The notes: generated by a model from the letters alone, not told the origin. DNA of 64,000 bases from Megamerina dolium (GCA_963854835.1 OY978526.1:62388765-62452764), one strand, 5' to 3'; numbered from the stretch's first letter, positions 49,157-61,500 are shown. Numbers and translations are program-made.

Positions 49157-49673
49157 ATATTCAAGTCCACCATTAAACCAATTTGGAGCTACGGCATTCA
49201 GCTTTGGGGCACTTCTTCAAACTCTAATATTGAGAAAATTCAGCGTGTTCAATCTAAAATCCTTAGACGTCTTTGCCGAGCTCCTTGGTACATCAGTAAC
49301 ACAAATATACACAAGGACCTACAGATTGACACTATTAAAATAGACATAGGGAAACATTGCCAACGTTACTCTGAACGACTAAGTAATCATCCTAATACTC
49401 TAGCGAGAGAGCTCCTTAAGCTTAAATATATTAAAAGACTAAAAAGGAAAAATGTTTTAAATATATCTTTCACATAATCTCTCATTACTATTATATATGT
49501 CCTTCATGAAATCACATGTTATATTTGTTTGCTTTAAGTTATTTGAATGATTCTACACATTGGTGTAGAATCAATAAAATGTATTTTTTTAGTATATAAG
49601 ATTTGTATAATTATTGTTAGTTTCGTAAGAAAGATACAATAAATAGAAGAAAATGAAAAAAAAAAAAAAAAAA
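49157..49673 (+). mobile_element. Jockey-clade LINE 3' end with poly(A) and target duplication
   Basis: A 517-bp insertion flanked by the 13-bp repeat ATTAATCCATTTT (49144-49156 and 49674-49686, sharing an A with the tail). It encodes only the last 100 or so residues of ORF2, then a 3' UTR with AATAAA, and ends in about 18 A. The heavy 5' truncation is the standard LINE pattern. It is a different family from the LINE at 8156-10715, though of the same clade. Confidence 0.92.
49170..49475 (+). pseudogene. C-terminal fragment of LINE ORF2
   Basis: The plus-strand frame shows KPIWSYGIQLWGTSSNSNIE, then KIQRVQSKILRRLCRAPWYI, then NIHKDLQIDTI, then RLSNHPNTLARELL and a stop near 49477. This is the C-terminal region after the RT thumb in Jockey-type ORF2 proteins (the IQLWG, QS(K)ILR, APWY and NHPN motifs). 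The frame is open over the whole remnant, so it looks fairly young, but it has no endonuclease or polymerase. Confidence 0.88.
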
Positions 49674-49686
49674 ATTAATCCATTTT

Positions 49687-51437
49687 TAAGAACTAAGTAT
49701 TACTTTCAAGCAGCATCAATTTTACATTTTTTCAAAATTTATTTGTAGAAGGTATGCAAAAAGTAAAAGTATCCAACAAATTTTGCATTGTTTGACTACA
49801 AAAATGCATATTTAAGAGTTTAATTTAATGTGAATCCCATATTCAAATTTATTAAAGCTCTTTGGATATTTTAAAAATAAACCGCGATTATTTCCAATTG
49901 GTGCAATTTTAGACATTTGAGATTATCGATATAATATATAATGAAGATTTCATATTTCTAGCTAATATATACAATTTCTTTGTAGTATTAAGCAGTAGTA
50001 AAGCATTCTCATACATTTTCACGATGCAAATCTCATTTTGCGTTTTCTATGAAACACTTCAACAGATTAATTTCAAAATTATTAAACAAGTTACACAGTA
50101 TGGGGGAAATTTTACACATTCCTAAATAAATTTGCTGCTTTTTCAACGGCTTATCTCCCATTGAGTATCATTACTTTGCGTCCTTCTGTGTCCTTGGATG
50201 TTTCTGGTAGTTATCAATACTTCTAGCTTCTGGTTATAGACCACATTACCTCTCCACAAATATAAAAGGGAAATAATTTTTTGGTTTTTATTAAACACAC
50301 TGTAACCTCGCACTTCTGCTGATGCAATTAGATCAAAGCTTATCTATTCGAATTGTGCAAATAACACATCACAAAATTGTTGCTGTTAACCGCCAATCAA
50401 TTTGCAACTAAATATTTGGTAGTATGTAATTTTCTTTCTATTGTTAACTAAATACTATTTGCTACTGCAATTGCTACTGTGCCATATATGTATGTATTGA
50501 TTCGTATATTATACGCCCAGCTAAACCATAAAATAATAAAGGCTTTTATTGTAAATTTGCAATCATAGCAAATGTGTGCAATTTGTATACATTGTGCTAG
50601 ATGTAGGTGCCACTGTTGTTATTATTTCGATCTCTTGCTGCTGTAGCAATTGCTATCCAGCAATGTAACCGCATAGACGTGATGAATATAATTTATTTTC
50701 ATCTATATTAGTTGGGGTACATATGTATATATAAATATGTGTACCATATATGGAATTGTGAAGTATTTGTTCCTATGGATTGATGTTTTTAAAATAGAGT
50801 ATAATATTTAAATTTTATTCTTTATCATTATTAGGTATTATTAGTATTATAATTATTTTTCATATTTTTATTGCCGCATTACGAGAACTTTCAACATCAA
50901 ATCTCAATAGATTTAACATTGAAAATATGTATATTTCCTATTAAAACCGGAAGCAAAATGTGTTTATTTTAAATTATTAGCCAATTTGGTTTTGCAATAT
51001 TCTAAAAATATATACATACTTCTATTTAATGTATGTATATCCTACCTATGTACATACAAGTGCAATGTGCAATGTATAATATATGGAGTATTGCTTAAAA
51101 TCCCTTAGCTGTATATTGAAAAGATTCTTTATGTTTTTGTGTAAATTCTAAATAAATATATTATGTAGGATGTTTAAAGTATTTTATGCATATTTGTGGC
51201 ATCATGTATATATATATTTGTTTGTGAATTCTAAAATGAAGTCATTTTTTTAGATGTCAAAAATAAAATTTGAAAAGTCATTTTTGTGAGAAAAATAAGT
51301 TTTTGAAAATAATACCGAGAAACTACCGAAATTTTTTATGTATTCATTTCTGATGTAGACATTTTACCTTCCAATAGATCTCTATTATACATTTTAATGA
51401 AATTTATAAACTTTTAAGACGAGCTACTGCACAAAAG
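49687..51437. other. AT-rich non-coding stretch
   Basis: No gene or repeat family recognised beyond short AT-rich simple sequence. Confidence 0.5.
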
Positions 51438-51823
51438 GGGCTCCCGTAGCTCAGTGGTTAGCGCATTGGCCTTCTGATTTGTAGGTCGTGGTTTCAATCC
51501 CCGACTCAATCATAATAAAATAACAAATATCGAAAATATTTTTAATTCGAACGGTACCCACCTGCTGGCAAGAATTTGAAATTTTTCCGGCAGTAACAAT
51601 TGGCCAAAAATGCTTCTTAAAAGAGCTCTGTGATAGAACTAAGCTAAAGTGATATCACAAGGTTTCTGCCGTTCGGAACTCTCTAATATAAGTAGGTCCC
51701 TTCTAATACTGTCCAAATTTAATACGCACAACAGCATTGGAAGAGAAGCTTGGTGGTATCACAATGGGCCCTTCTGGCCTAAGTGTGTTCTCTCAGGGCA
51801 GCTGAATAACCTAACCTAACCTA
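51438..51823 (+). mobile_element. tRNA-derived SINE, most complete copy
   Basis: A box TAGCTCAGTGG at 51447-51457 and B box GGTTTCAATCC at 51490-51500. The body shares GGTACCCACCTG, CCGGCAGTAACAATTGGCC, GTGATATCACAAG and CCCTTCTAATACTGTCC with the copy at 14103. This copy alone keeps the distal end, which finishes in AACCTAACCTAACCTATAC, a short tandem tail. The B box has one extra T, and no closed cloverleaf forms, so it is not a tRNA gene. Confidence 0.87.
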
Positions 51824-53078
51824 TACACAATAATAATCGGGGAAAACGGAAATTAATTTGAACTACATGTTTAAAAACGTAACAAAAAACTCGTCAGAGG
51901 TTAACTTAGCAACACAAGAAAGAAATTTTAATAGTAATAGTTCGTGCTATATACTAGTATATAATAATTTGGTAAATTAATTCAGTTCACTATTATAGCT
52001 CATATGCATATGCATTAATTTCTGTACATATTCAAATATAGCATATAATATAATATTCAAATGAGTTACAGCATATTCCCAATAGTTTTGAAATAATACC
52101 TATTTAAATAAGCATTCGCTTACTGTACTTAATATGTACTCGTAGTTACACATTACCAAATTAATATTCATATAAATAAATTACATTTACCTATTTCTCA
52201 TGAACGTATTCATCCATGGAATTTCATATGTATATAAATAAAATATTTCAATGTAATATAATAAAATATTTATTAAATACATACATAACAACATATGAAG
52301 TTAAAATACTACCGATATGAAATGTGTGTAAATTTCAAACAGTCAATATTATATCTATGCAATTTCTATGCTCGGCCAATATATGATATATGAAATATAA
52401 TGCATAGATAGAGTTATTGAAAATATAAAATACCAATAATAGCAATTTGGTAAATAAATATTTAAACATTGTATACATTTATACATTGTAAGCAGCATTC
52501 TAAATTGCATTTTTTCTTCACCATAGTATTAATTAATTTATTGTATGATTGAGGAAAAAGTTTTGACTCGTTTCAGATGTGATTGTTAAGACATATAGGC
52601 GTAAACATATTGATGATATTTATGCAATATTACTTTGAACTTTCATGCAAAATGCGCCATTAGTTACTCTTCATCCTAAAACTTATTAGTAGGTACATAC
52701 ATACTTATATATAAATATATGTTTTATGACTATGAATCATGCAAAACATGCTTTGTAATATTATTAGTATTTTTGCTTTAAAGATTAATTTTATATACCT
52801 ATATATTTAAAAAAAATTTTTTTATGAATATTAGTTTTTTTCTTTTTTTTATTTTTTTTTTTTTTTTTTTTTATTTTATAGTTTTTTTCTTTTAATATTC
52901 GCATTAATTTATATTTTGCAATTAATATAATATTATAAATATTCATTGAAAATTAAATCAGGTACAGGTATGGATTATCTATTCATAGATGTAATACCAC
53001 TTCAGTTAAATAGGAATTTTTCATCTAATTTGGCGATGCCAACTTCTTTATTTATTACAAATTTATTTTAAAGACATA
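51824..53078. other. AT-rich non-coding stretch
   Basis: No gene recognised. A T-rich tract at about 52830-52890 is the main feature. Confidence 0.5.
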
Positions 53079-54278
53079 CAAGGACGGTCCCAGATCTACC
53101 CGACCTAACAAAGAAAACACAACAAATTTGGGAAAATTTTTCTATATTTCTCAACATAATCTTCTTTTATCTCTATATACTTTTCCCAGCGATATTCTAT
53201 AGCTTCGATACCCTGTTTATAGTATGAACTATTTAGCTCATTAAAATAGCCATCTACCGTAGACTCCACCTTTTCATTGTTTGCAAATCTTCTACCATTT
53301 TTTCATATTTGGAAATATCCGAAGGAGCGAAATCTGGCGAATAGTGTGCGTGCTGAAGCAATTCGAGCTTTAACTCATTGATTTTGGACATCGCAATAGC
53401 GGATGTGTGATCTGGTGCATTCCCTTGATGAAACAACACTTTCTTTTTCGCCAAATGCGGCCTTATTCTTTAATTTCATCACTTGAACGCTGCAACAAAT
53501 TCTTGAAGATAATCATTAAAAATTATCCCACGTGCATCCCCAAAAACAGACGCCATAACCTTGCCTGCAGATGGAACTGTCTTCGCCTTCTTTGGACACG
53601 ATTATCTCAGGTGTGAAGTGGTGGACCCATGTCTCATTCATGGTTACGAATCGATGCAAAAACTCGGCTGTATTACTGTGAAACATCGCCAAACACTCTA
53701 TAGAAATATCTTCAGGACGTTGTTTTTGTTCTATTGTAAGAAAACGCGGCACCCATCTTGCACATAGCTGTTTCATCTCCAAATTTTCGGTCAATATACG
53801 ATGTATAGCACTTTTTGAAATGCCTGTAATTTCACCTAGCTCACACACCTTCAGCCGGCGATCATCCAATACCATTTTGTGGACTTTCTTAACCGTTTCT
53901 GGCTTGGCCACCTCAATCGGTCGACCACTACGGTATTCGTCTTGGCAACTCGTACGACCACGTTTAAACTCTACCACCCAATATTTTATGGTCGTAAAAG
54001 AAGGAGCAGACTTCCCCAGAGTAGAATCTAGTTCGGCTTTTATATTCGTTGGAATGAAAGTATTGAATTGCATAACGCTGACCAATTTTTTCCATGCTTA
54101 CATATTAACTGAGGTCGTTAAGTTTCGATTGCTCCAAAAAAAAAAAAATACTAAACAACATGGCGCCTTGAAACTTAAAACAAGGTTTTATAAGGTTGCT
54201 ACTTTCCACCAAGGTAATTTTTCTCAAACTACCGACACTATCTATATGTCAGGTCGGGTAGTTCTGGGACCGGTCTCG
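53079..54278 (-). mobile_element. DD34D mariner element with dead catalytic site
   Basis: A 1200-bp element. The left end is CAAGGACGGTCCCAGATCTA and the right complement is CGAGACCGGTCCCAGAACTA, both continuing CCCGACCT. TA flanks both ends. The minus strand carries most of a mariner transposase in two frames. About 100 bp of the usual length are missing. Confidence 0.9.
53254..54100 (-). pseudogene. Mariner transposase pseudogene with substituted catalytic residues
   Basis: A start near 54100 (MEKIGQRYAIQ) is out of frame with the main open part, which begins within the first 20 or so residues. That part shows TLGKSAPSFTTIKYWVVEFK (first HTH), RSGRPIEVAKPETVKKVHKM, ITGISKSAIHRILTENLEMK (second HTH), the linker WVPRFLT and VTMNETWVHHFTPE. 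In active relatives this last motif is DETW, so the first catalytic Asp is Asn. A frameshift precedes KKKVLFHQGNAPDHTSAIAM, where the second Asp (HQDNAP) is Gly. The third Asp in FAPSD is kept. Spacing of 34 residues between second and third positions supports the DD34D family. The protein would be inactive even without frameshifts. Confidence 0.9.
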
Positions 54279-55133
54279 TACCTTTGAAAAATTATATTAA
54301 AACCATTATATTTTTAAATTAAAACTGTTTTGAATATATTCAATTAAAATTTTTATCATTAACATCATTTTGACATGCTTTATAAAAATTGTCACAATAT
54401 AGAAAATTTATATGAAACCACACAAAAAGGAAAACAAATTGAGAAAATTAATTAAAATCATTCCATGAAGTCGATAACAATGACTATGCAAATGGCAAAT
54501 TGTTATACAGTTGCTATATGTAGCTTAATGACTAATTTGACAGATAAAAATGTCAAATTGACTACTTAAATATGTGCATTCATTTTTGTAGCCGTACCAC
54601 GAAAATTACTACAACTAGATACAAATCAACAGACCTACTATGAATATACGTGTATATCGTGTCAATAAGATAATTTAACCATCACATATGCCATAATTAC
54701 ACTGTGTGTGTGTGTACAAGAATAGGTGCATAATGGGTGTCCCATTCAACTTATTTCATTTTAAGACAATAAAAATGTAATTGGAGCAAATTTTATAGAA
54801 AGAAGAATATATTGATGCACTTCGACCTTGTGACCTTTAGTAGTTTAAATTATGAACTGAAATTCAGCACATAACGTTAGTTCTATCCGAGAACGGATAT
54901 ATCGCAGTTATGGGATGAACGCTAAGTATACCTTTCATACTAAAGTATACTCTCGCATGTACGTTTTTACGCTTTGCAAATGAAAATATAAAAATATTCG
55001 TCTCAAATTTGGTGTACAAATTTCGTTTGAACATAGAACGAATACGTTCAAAAGCCTATGTAATCGGATACAAACTACGCCTATCGCCCATACAAAATCA
55101 TGTTTCCGAAAGCATATTTTAACACTTTGGCAT

Positions 55134-55454
55134 TTATTTTTTGAAGATTATGTCTTTCAAATGTTGGCCGAGGCTACGTCTTAGATGGTCCATCCGTTGA
55201 GTCCAATTTTCGATGACTTGTTTTTGCACAAGCTGTATTTTGTACGCTTTCAATTTAAGATGGGAATTTAATAAGAGAATATGATTCGTGATAAAAATTG
55301 GTTTTAACGACGGTATATTTGTCGGCCTATTATAGTGGAAGGTAATTTGGTTCGGTACTACTGATGTTAAATTCTTGAACAACTTGTTATATTGTGTTTG
55401 ATGCGGAGAATAGACATTTTTTACGGTTCCAGAAGAAGTGATTATATCATACAA
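55134..55454 (-). pseudogene. Deleted mariner-like transposase remnant
   Basis: A 106-codon minus-strand frame that appears to splice together far-apart parts of a transposase of the type seen at 32047-33349. A DNA-binding-like YNRPTNIPSLKPI is followed by LKAYKIQLVQKQ (the linker motif YKIQLVQ). The sequence then jumps directly to the C-terminal ENWTQRMDHLRRSLGQHLKD and IIFKK. The entire catalytic core is gone. No inverted ends were found, so the element borders are unknown. Confidence 0.65.
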
Positions 55455-56128
55455 ATTTTTTTTTCTTGCACCACTCCAATTACTTATAAGAATTTATATA
55501 TACACACATTAATGTCTGTACATTTACGAGTATAACTTTTTCATTCCATGTTGTGAGCGACAATAGCAAACTATTGAATATATTGTCATTTGCCAACGAA
55601 CCACACTACAACGAATCGATTATTGTTGTTGCTCTTATAATATTGTACTTAAAATCGAATTTTTTTCAGCAAACTTTAATTGGTTTTCCGCTTTTTGTTT
55701 GACTTAATTTTTATTATTATTTTTTTTTTAGCCCCAATGGTCACTCCTCTTATTTAATTTCTATTAAATTTTAATTTTAAATATTTTGACAATATCTAAA
55801 TTGATTTTGTATGTCACCAAATGCAATATTCTTGGTATTCTTAGTACTATTTCCGGTAGCTTTATTATACCTTGCTGCTGTTCAAATTCAATTTTAATGA
55901 ACATATAAAAAATATACAATGTATATAATAAGTACACCCCTTTTTGCGTGCGATTCACCACGATAATTTGTTCAGTCTGCACACCACACCTCTCTCTTAA
56001 TTGTATACTCATATATGATATTGTATTGTACGCAATGAAGCTAATCGAAAACCATTAACTGTCATTTAGCCATTACCATAATTCCGTATATATGGATATT
56101 AACAAAGTAGTACATAGCAATGAGTGAA

Positions 56129-56147
56129 AGAGAGAGAGAGAGAGAGA
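56129..56147. repeat. (AG)n microsatellite
   Basis: A run of AG dinucleotides. Confidence 0.9.
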
Positions 56148-56339
56148 TAGGACACACTAATGTAGTTTGTATAATGTAAATCCATAGTGAGCTCATTATA
56201 CACACCTTTGTAAAGTGGTTATTTTATATTATTTCTACATATATACAAATACATATATTTAGATACACGTGCGCTTAATATGTATTCCTGTAGACCCTAT
56301 ATGTAAAAGATATTTAATTCCGAAAACTTTATGTTATAC

Positions 56340-56520
56340 GTTATATGTTTGATCTGTATGGAGGTGTGCCACCATAGGAAATGGCAATTGGAGGTAAGTA
56401 TGTGAAGAAAAAAATGTTGGGGATACAAAATTAGTGGAGAACAGTTGTACACCATACATTTCTAGATTCCTGAGCACCTGTAGGGTTATTTACCGAATTT
56501 TATCCCAATTTTTGATCACG
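56340..56520. repeat. Weak copy of the diverged dispersed repeat
   Basis: Phrases AAAAAAATGTTGGGGATA, 'ATTAGTGGAGAACAGTTGTA', 'TCTAGATTCCTGAGCACCTG' and GGTTATTTACCGAATTTT follow the order seen at 13551-13660 and 40250-40450. It is much diverged and was identified by eye only. Confidence 0.3.
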
Positions 56521-56946
56521 CATTTATTTATTTATGTAGTTATTAAAAAATAATATTAATATTAGGTATCCTACTAAAATTGTAATTATGATTAAAATTA
56601 ATAGAGCATGGTCATGGAAAAAGGTTAGTTGTTCTATTACTGGAGATGCTCTATCTTGTAATCCTGAATTTGCTCATGTTGACATTTAGTTTCTAATAAA
56701 AGTAAAATACTTTATATATAGAGCTTAAATCTATTGCACTAATCTGCCATAGAAATTAGTTAGTAAAGGTACTTACAATATACAATCAGTTTTTTGCCAC
56801 TTGGTAAACTCTCACCTGAAAATTTTGGTCAAGTCTCCTCACTTTAGTTCCTATTGGGCGTTTATTTTCATTTTTATAGCTATATATATTTGTATACAGC
56901 TTCGTGTAAACGTTTCTTTTTTTTTTTGCTTTTATTAAAGTTGAAA

Positions 56947-56988
56947 TTATTATTATTATTATTATTAATATTATTATTATTATTATTA
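56947..56988. repeat. (ATT)n microsatellite
   Basis: ATT units with one interruption. On the minus strand it encodes a spurious Ile/Val run. Confidence 0.9.
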
Positions 56989-57529
56989 CAACTACTACTA
57001 TTTTATTATTATCCAACGTATTAAGAAGAATTTGTCATATTTTGATTGTCCATCCCATTTTATGTACACCGGAAGTCATTATAAAGTTTATGCTTTTATA
57101 TGTGTGTATTATATAAATATATGTGTACATATCATATATTAGAATTTTCAAGTCAATCCATTAAAATTTGTAATAATTTCATAATAGTGCTTCCATCAAA
57201 AAGTATATTCGTTGAGTAACATAATTGCTTAGATGAAATAATTAATGAAATATTTTAAGAGTTTTCCTAAAATTAAATGCAATGAAGTTTTATGATTTGT
57301 ACTACAGATCGATAAAAATAAATAGTTTTAAGATGTACATTGAACCCTTCTTTAAACCCAACCCATTACTATTTCTCATATTTAGTCCAATGAATTTACA
57401 TTAACTTGTTAAAGTAGACAAAAATACAAATTTTCTATGCATCTTGGCTAAATAATAATGGGAATTTCTGTAATAGTATCACAAAAGATGAGTGCACAAG
57501 TAGCTAATTGATTAACCTTATATAAATCC

Positions 57530-57845
57530 CACCTGGTCATTGTTCAATTCATGTGGTACGATTTGAGGCAAATGGTTTAGTATTGTTTGCTTGGACACCT
57601 CAAATAACACCGATAAATCGTTTGCACTTTGGGCCGATTCGATTCGATTGTGCCTTTCAGTACGTCGTTATCCATCTTCGCCGCAGGTCTTCAACGTGGT
57701 TCATTGGTCAAATCGAAGTCACCAGAATGGATCTTCACAAACCAACGGTGACTTCAGTGCCAAATACAGTGTTAATTTCAGAGCTGTTTCCGCCGCTTTA
57801 GTTCCTCGGTGAAACTCGTACTTCATCGGAACACTAATTTCGCTA
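57530..57845 (-). pseudogene. N-terminal fragment of a mariner transposase
   Basis: Minus-strand reading shows FHRGTKAAETALK (first HTH), then KIHSGDFDLTNEPR, a stop, RPAAKMDNDVLKGTIESN and, in a second frame, DLSVLFEVSKQTILNHLPQI (second HTH) and VPHELN. These are the DNA-binding motifs of classical mariners. Stops and a frameshift break it, and the catalytic domain is absent. The fragment at 58232 is also on the minus strand but lies upstream of it in transposase order and belongs to a different family, so the two are not one element. Confidence 0.82.
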
Positions 57846-57902
57846 TTTTAAATTGTCACACAGAAATAAAATGTTTAAAAATGTGTTCAATAATTCAATA
57901 AA

Positions 57903-58184
57903 ATGACTTATACAGAGGATAATTATACCTTTAAAAAAAAAAATAGCGATAAAATAATTATTCGGAGTGATGTGGCATTAAAGTTGAGTTTATTCCATCG
58001 TATCATGCTAAAATTTGTCAACGGCCTTTATGACAAATTCAGAAAGAATGATGTCGCAACTCTGCAATCACGTATTTTTCAAGTGTTGCCTGAATTTAAT
58101 ACGTACAAAGAAAAGCTTAGCCAAGGAAAAAAGAATATTAATTTAAATGATTTTGTAAAAAATAAAAATTTTGCCTTAACATAA
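57903..58184 (+). CDS. Unrecognised 93-codon open frame
   Basis: The frame starts MTYTEDNYTFKKKNSDKIII, includes a charged, helix-prone stretch (HRIMLKFVNGLYDKF, then ATLQSRIFQVLPEF) and ends KNKNFALT and a stop. It sits between two mariner remnants, with AATAAA motifs just upstream and none clearly downstream. It has no signal peptide, no membrane segment and no motif I know. Composition is Lys/Asn rich, as AT-rich DNA would produce by chance, but the Leu/Phe pattern is more protein-like than in neighbouring frames. It could be an exon, a remnant of an unknown transposon, or chance. Confidence 0.22.
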   Translation: MTYTEDNYTFKKKNSDKIIIRSDVALKLSLFHRIMLKFVNGLYDKFRKNDVATLQSRIFQVLPEFNTYKEKLSQGKKNINLNDFVKNKNFALT

Positions 58185-58231
58185 AGCTTAAGATTTATCT
58201 CTGCATAGATTGCCAATTAAAATTGAATATA

Positions 58232-58500
58232 CAGGGTGGTCTATATACAAGTTTCCTTTTACAAATTCAAAAAAATTAACAAAAATAAATTTTTTTTCGG
58301 TGTATTAATCGAACCACGACACCATTCATATGGCGACTCGTCTAGTTTAGCAGTAGCGTATGCTGTCAACACAGTTTCCCAAGACCTTGGTGACGGTTTC
58401 CGGCTCTATCTCAAGAATGAGGCTTGCGATATTCGCCATAAGGGCCTGAATTCTTAATGGATTGTTCGGTGGATGCCTCATGCCTCGTTTTGGACAAAAC
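58232..58500 (-). pseudogene. C-terminal fragment of a mariner-like transposase
   Basis: On the minus strand the order is LRIQALMANIASLILEIEPE, then TVTKVLGNCVDSIRYC, a stop, TRRVAI and a shifted MNGVVVRL. This matches the C-terminal end of DDE transposases of the type at 32047-33349 (LxxNI, then IxPE...KVxxNxxxRIxxC). The lower edge, CAGGGTGGTC, resembles the start of the decayed element at 18169 (CAGGGTGATT). The rest of the element is missing. The plus-strand frame at 58236-58457 is antisense. Confidence 0.7.
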
Positions 58501-58550
58501 CCCTTTTTAAATAAACGCACTGTTTAGGCTACACATATTGACTTTGGAAG

Positions 58551-58578
58551 TAAGCGTAAAGCGTAAAGCGTAAAGCGA
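58551..58578. repeat. GCGTAAA tandem repeat
   Basis: Three to four copies of AAGCGTA in a row. A small local tandem duplication with no context. Confidence 0.75.
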
Positions 58579-61500
58579 TTCATTTTGTTCCGCGGAGTTA
58601 TGAATGTACAATTATATACACATTAGAACTATCTGTGCTAAAATCAAATTCGATGTTCACCCGTATGTAGTTCATTACTACAATTTTGAACGCGGACTAG
58701 ATTTTATCTTATTTGTACTAAACCAATGCATCTATCTATGCAATTATTTTTAATTTTTTTTTTTTTGCAGAATCGCTTATAGAAATTTTAACCTCAAAAT
58801 ACATTTTAAAATATTCTAAATACGATATATATGTTCATGACTATGCAATATCTCCCTACTAATATTTATATACCATATATAAGCATATGCATATTCAAAC
58901 TAAATACATATGAACAAATTGATTTTTTATTTCACAAATCTCTATAGATGGAATATATTTTTTTGGTTTTTGATTTTCCTTTTAATTTTTGTATTTGTCG
59001 AATACAATTTGAAATCATCATCAACTATGCATGTAAGCTCGTAGCAACAACAGCAACATACTACATATTGCATCAGCATCACAAGTGCTTGCTATGAGAT
59101 CCCATCAGGTACGTATGTGCATATGTGTACGTGCATATGTTTGTATATATTTACAGCGAAGTGGAACAACCACAATTTTAAAAATGCAAATTTCACCATT
59201 TGCTTTATTCTTCAATATTTGACATTTACATACTCATTTATATGTGTATGTACTCCTACCTATATATATATATATGCGCAAATTAATTTTTTATAAAGTG
59301 CTTTGATCAAAACGTAATCTTTGTCAAATCAAATCTCCTGATTTGAATGATATTGCATATGAAAATAAACAAAAACTGATGAACTAAGTGTATGACATTG
59401 TGCACAAATTCCATGAATATTCCATAGATATTTATGTATATTTGCGATATAATAAAAATGATTGGTTTTTATTTTTCCTTTTAATAAGGATTGTATAGTA
59501 TTATTGTAGTAGAATCACTAGTAGTAGTTTGAAAGTATGTTCAGTATTTAAACAAATGATACACAACAGAATAGGGAATAGGAATAGGAACTCTATCAAT
59601 ATTTGTAGTATCTCTAAACACTGGATGAACTAAATTTGCGCTTAGTTTACTAAAAACTCTTCGGTTAAATTTTGGTAGGACATTTCCATCTTCTATTTCT
59701 GGGTGTTGCAAATTTAATATACCCTTGGCTCTATGAGTGTAGTTGTACAGAGCAATAATATTCTGGAATGTATTTTAGAAAGGGGGTATTTCAATGTAGT
59801 TGGTAATATATTATATATTTATTAATTGCCAAAATATATATATTTATTGACTATTTTACAATTTATTTTGTCGGTTGTAACAGTATCGCCATCATCATGA
59901 AGAATCAATCATTGTAAATTTACATGTATCTTTAAAACAAGATAAATACCAAGAAAAAGCGAGATTAGTATAACTTTATTATAAAACCACTCTACATTTT
60001 TATCCTGTCGATCATACAAGTATATTTTGTAATCCTGAGGTTTTGTTTAATTTGTTGAACTATTCGTCTTCACTTTGAAGTATACGTATTTGGGAAGCAA
60101 GTGTGCTATCATGCTTGTGAATACTTGAATACTTACATATATTCATAGTTATGCGCAAGCATTAGCTTATTATAATGAATGGCATAAAGTCATACGCTTG
60201 AGCATGTTTACATACAATTTGTCACTATACTTATATGTATGAGTATATACAAATAGTAGGTAGTATATAGTCGACCAAACTCATAGTCGGTATACATTTT
60301 TAAAAGACGGCTAGCTCTTCCATCTACCACAACTGTAAATATATAGTATTTATATGATATTTTGTGCAACATAAGCACTACTTGCCACGTACATATTACA
60401 CTATATATGTATATAAGCATATATACTCCTTCAATAAATGCTGCTCACATATGTACGAGTACATGTACATCATTCATCCATTCTCTTAGAGGTTCTTGAT
60501 TACTTGGCATAATAAAGTGCATCCACTAACAAAGCAACAACCCATCTACACACCTATTCATGCATATTGACTTTGGCATGTGAAAGGACACGCAGTATCA
60601 GTAGTACTATATACTCGTACGTACACATTTATAATATTGTATATACGTACGAGTACATACTCGTAGTAGTAATTTACACGTACATACATTAGTATTAGTC
60701 TAATGTCGAAAAGTTCATACTTAATTAGGCAGAGCACTATATGCTTGCACGTGTACTTACATAAGTATGTTCATACAAATACTAATACATACGTTTTAAT
60801 ATGCAAACAATAAACCGGAAGTATTTGTAGTTTAATTAGATACAATGTGGGTGTATAAATGAATGAATGTGTATGTCAATATAAAAATAGATATGCGATT
60901 ATACGTGTTTTTTGGCATTGATTTCAAGCAGACTTAGTAGAAAGAATATCATAAAAGTATAACATTCTATCTAGTTTAACTTATCTATATCAATGATTCA
61001 ATCAAGAAATGCATTGAATATAGATTCACTTATTGACTGCCATAGCGATAAACAATGGTTCCCTTCGATATAAACCGATGTTCAAAATAGCTTTTTCAGA
61101 ATAAATGTTAGGTTTTGGTTTTGTAGACTATAAAATTGGTAAATTGATATTATGCCAAGATATTTGTTATTAGCTGATGGAAAAAAATATACCAAGTTAG
61201 TAGGTAGGTATGTATAAATGACTTCTTCGAAGATAAAACTAATTATTGTCTTTATGGCTTTACTTAATTTTCCTGGTTTGGTTTTTTGGTGTGTTGGTAT
61301 TATGTTAAATTAAATTATAATTTCATTTCATTCTTCATTATTAAAAAATTATGATACTTTATAAACTTCTTGGTCATTTCATACGTGTGATTGGTATTCA
61401 ATAGGTAAACATATGCAATATATTATGCAATACTCCTCATTTATTTCACAGGACAGACTGTAAAAAACATTGCCTTTTTCCATCTCTCCATAAAGATATA

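Larger units (their letters stand above)
54281..57529. other. Non-coding stretch with a small mariner remnant
   Basis: Apart from the remnant at 55134-55454, a (GA)n run at 56129-56147, an ATT run at 56947-56988 and a weak dispersed-repeat copy near 56340-56520, I see nothing. Confidence 0.5.
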
